From assembly GCA_963922865.1 (NCBI GenBank), contig CAWUJK010000043.1, positions 1-8,546 on the forward strand: a stretch of 8,546 nt of DNA, in the 5' to 3' direction. The notes under the pieces were generated by a model. That model was not told the origin of the DNA. It was given only the letters and a program-made list of their open reading frames with translations, and ran no database searches. The position numbers and the translations under genes are program-made. This document shows positions 6,065 through 8,546 of this stretch, in pieces (the stretch's first letter is position 1; the number at the start of each line of letters is the position of its first letter). The DNA is from CAWUJK01 sp963922865 (GTDB taxonomy: Bacteria; Patescibacteriota; Gracilibacteria; BD1-5; UBA6164).

Positions 6065-8134
6065 CTACTTAGTCTTCATAGTCCAAACTCAATCCCATTT
6101 ATCATCAGGTGGAGTTTCTAGATACATATTACACCTAGTTATATAAACCTTACTAGGAGTATCTCAAAGATTGGAAAGTTTTTCAAAAAGACTTAAAGCA
6201 CTTTTAAAATCTCTTGATAAATAAAGACTAACAGCTTTTTCAAAATCTGAAACTATAATTTTTTTGAGATCTGATAATGCTTCCTTTTGAGATAAAAGCT
6301 CATAAATAGAAGTTGGAATCATTTTTCATTTAACCCTTATTTTATCAAGATACCTAAACTCAAAATTATCTTTTTGTTCAAGATAAACAGTATCAGAAAC
6401 ACAAATATAAGTTCAATACTGCTTGTTTATTTCTTCTAACCTAGAAGCTAAGTTAACAGCATCTCATAAAGCAGTAAACTCCATTTTTCTACCACGAGCT
6501 CCTATATTTCATACAATAGCCTCTCAACTATTAAGTCACATCCTAATTTTCAAATCCTGTCCAAATTTTTGTTTCCAAACTATATTTAGTTTTTTTAAAC
6601 GTCTTTGCTGTTTTAAAGCTGAGTTACAATTATCATAATTAGAACTTGATTCATATCAAAACACTCCCCATAAAGCCATAATAGCATCTCATTCATATTT
6701 ATCAATAAACCCCCTTTCATCCATTATTATATTACTCATAGCTCATAAATATTCTCTTAAAAACGCAACCAACTCTCAAGCATCCATTTTTTCTGATATA
6801 CTAGTAAAACCCTCTATATCAGAGAAAAATATAGATATTTCTTTTCTTTGTCATTCTAATTTTATATTTCAAGAATTATTCAAAATTTCATTTGCTATAT
6901 CTTTAGAAATATATTCACTAAGAGCACCAAGCATCTTTTTTTTATCCTTATTCTCAGTAAAATATTTCACTATATTTGAAAAAGTAATAGACAAAATAAA
7001 AGCAAAAATAGTATGAGCTGGATAATTAAGCATCAATCAAGTTTTCATAGATAAAAGATAAGATAACAAAAACAAGAAGACACAAAATAAAACCAAATTT
7101 CAAATTATAGCTACCTTATTACTACTACTTAAATTTAGGTAAACAGATAACAATACAATTAAAGTTATAAGAAGCCATTCTAAATTTTTGTCAAAATAAA
7201 CTAAAAATTTTCAAGACAAAATCGTATTAATTATATTAGCATGAACATAAACTCAAAAATCAACTCAATTAGGAGTATTAAATATATCTTTTAATCATTT
7301 AGCTGTAGCTCATATCAAAACTATTTTATTTTCAAAATCAATATCATTAAATCTACCTTGCTTGAAATAAACATCAGATAAAGAAAGTTTATTTTTAAAT
7401 TTATCACTAGGTAAATAGTTTATTAAAACATCTAAATGATTATCTGAAGAATAAGGTATTGGCTCTCAATTAATTATTGAAAAAGAATTTTTGTTATTAA
7501 TTATATCATCTCTCTTAAAATATTTTTTTAGTATCTCAATTGTAAAATGGTTAAAATTTTTTGTGGTATTTTTAAACTTAACATCGCTTATTTTCTCAGT
7601 TATATTTAATGATTTAATAGGAGAAAAAGAATAAACCTCTCATGATATATTATTGATATTGGGAGAAAAAAATCAATAATTTAATCCTCAGGTCAAAAAT
7701 TTATTAAGAGGAGGAACAATAGATTCAACTCAGTTATCAATTATAGCTGAACCTAAAACTACCTTATTTGATTTAAAAATAGTTTGAGATAATTCATCAT
7801 CAACTTTTTTACTTGGTCAATTATCAGATAAAATTATATCAAAAGCTATTATTCATGCATTTTTTTCAGTTAAATTTTTAATTATACTACTATACACCTC
7901 TCTTGAAAAAGGAAAACTTCATATTTTAGAAATAGAAGTATCATCTAGATTCAATAAAACAATATCTTTGTTAACAGATAATTCTTGATTATGTTTCTTT
8001 AAAAAGAAATATGATATTTTTTTATCCAAGATAATAAAAATTTTGGGCAAAGAAATTACTGTCAAAAGAACAAAAAAGGACAAAAGTAATGTTAAAAAAA
8101 ATTTATTTTTAAAAATATGTTTTTTATTTTTCAT
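6065..8134 (-). CDS. CHASE2-domain membrane adenylate cyclase, class III (689 aa)
   Basis: It should make cAMP from ATP in response to an extracellular signal. Residues about 11-36 form the first membrane helix. The CHASE2 sensor (about 55-305) shows DIVLLNLDDTSISKIGSFPFSR at its start and KIVLIGATAKGLKDIFNTP then GVYVHANIINTILSG at its end. Three membrane helices follow (about 318-335, 340-360, 367-388), then a linker and the cyclase domain (about 430-615). Catalytic residues are complete: metal Asp D439 (FFSDIEGF) and D483 (KYEGDAIMALWG), adenine-selecting K479 with T554 (MEFTALGDAVN), and N561 and R565 for the transition state. K/T points to an adenylate cyclase of subclass IIIb. The helical C-terminal tail with PPDDKWDGV is usual for CHASE2 cyclases. 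The ATG lies 5 bp after the upstream stop, so translational coupling is likely. Length is typical, and the frame is open only with UGA as Gly. Confidence 0.93.
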
Positions 8135-8139
8135 TGAAT

Positions 8140-8546
8140 TTATTTAATTAAACCATCTCAAATAAAATTTAGATTTTCTCTTAATCAATCTATAGATTTT
8201 TTTGCTGAGTCAAATAAAGCATTATTATCTATTTTTATGTTAGAATTATCTAAATTGAAAGTCTTTTTAATATTATTAAAATTATTCTCAAACTCCTTTT
8301 GAAGACCTTTTGGTATGTTCAATTTTTGAATAAAATCAACATCTATATATTTCTCAATATTAATATCAAGCCCTTCCAAAACATCGCTATTTTCAGATAA
8401 AATAGAAGTTAGCTCTTCCAAACTATCAAAATTTTTTTTATCCACCAAGTCTTTAAAATCATATAAGCTTGTTATAAGTAGATTCTCTTTATTTTTTGAA
8501 TTAGATAATTTAATTAAAGATTTTTTTATTTCTAATTTCTTTTTAT
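8140..8546 (-). CDS. Unrecognised acidic protein, C-terminal part (N-terminus outside the window)
   Basis: The frame stays open from the right window edge to TAA at 8140, giving 134 visible residues with two TGA glycines near the end. A TTG at 8448 is not needed as a start because the frame continues upstream with good codons. The visible part is rich in Asp, Asn, Lys, Leu and Ile, with no membrane segment and no motif known to me. It looks helical (DSLEELTSILSENSDVLEGL, GLQKEFENNFNNIKKTF). It ends 5 bp before the cyclase ATG, so the two are almost certainly co-transcribed. CHASE2 cyclases often follow a FecR-domain gene, but this tail cannot show whether that applies here. Confidence 0.75.

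Noticed and set aside
6423..6638. 71-codon plus-strand open frame
   Set aside because: Antisense of the cyclase catalytic domain.

Overview
The window comes from a very AT-rich bacterium that reads UGA as glycine (genetic code 25). In-frame TGA codons fall where protein families need glycine: the TypA G3 motif DTPGH, the Walker A glycine of the ATPase, the YEGD and LGDAVN motifs of the cyclase, and the VTWG and AEGR positions of SSB. All genes end in TAA or TAG. Code 25 is known from Gracilibacteria and Absconditabacteria (SR1), which are small, host-dependent Patescibacteria/CPR lineages. The window does not decide between them.

Left part (1-1300), mostly minus strand: a perfect bidirectional terminator (77-122); a secreted, highly charged 195-aa protein (151-738); and a tRNA operon, read right to left, of tRNA-Glu(TTC), initiator tRNA-fMet(CAT) and a second CAT tRNA, ending in a strong terminator (877-922). 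Between the two CAT tRNAs lies a structured 77-nt spacer that may hold its own promoter and terminator on the plus strand.

Middle (1300-2520), plus strand: the conserved rpsF-ssb-rpsR operon (bS6, SSB, bS18), closed by a perfect 20-bp hairpin terminator. The tRNA operon and the rpsF operon diverge from mirror-image promoters. The transcripts from both would start with nearly the same leader, which forms a 25-bp inverted repeat in the DNA.

Next come a minus-strand AAA_14/DUF4143-type ATPase (2512-3723), a 33-bp tandem repeat in its promoter region, and plus-strand typA (3922-5742), a translational GTPase. Downstream of typA, 5757-6051 has no gene. It holds two full and one partial copy of a ~118-bp repeat with small hairpins, then an inverted copy of the repeat core that can form a bidirectional terminator with its counterpart.

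Right part (6065-8546), minus strand: a two-gene unit made of an unrecognised protein cut by the window edge and, 5 bp later, a complete membrane-bound CHASE2-adenylate cyclase with all expected catalytic residues. It looks like a cAMP signalling protein that senses something outside the cell. Only rpsF has a clear Shine-Dalgarno sequence; the other starts sit in AT-rich leaders without one.
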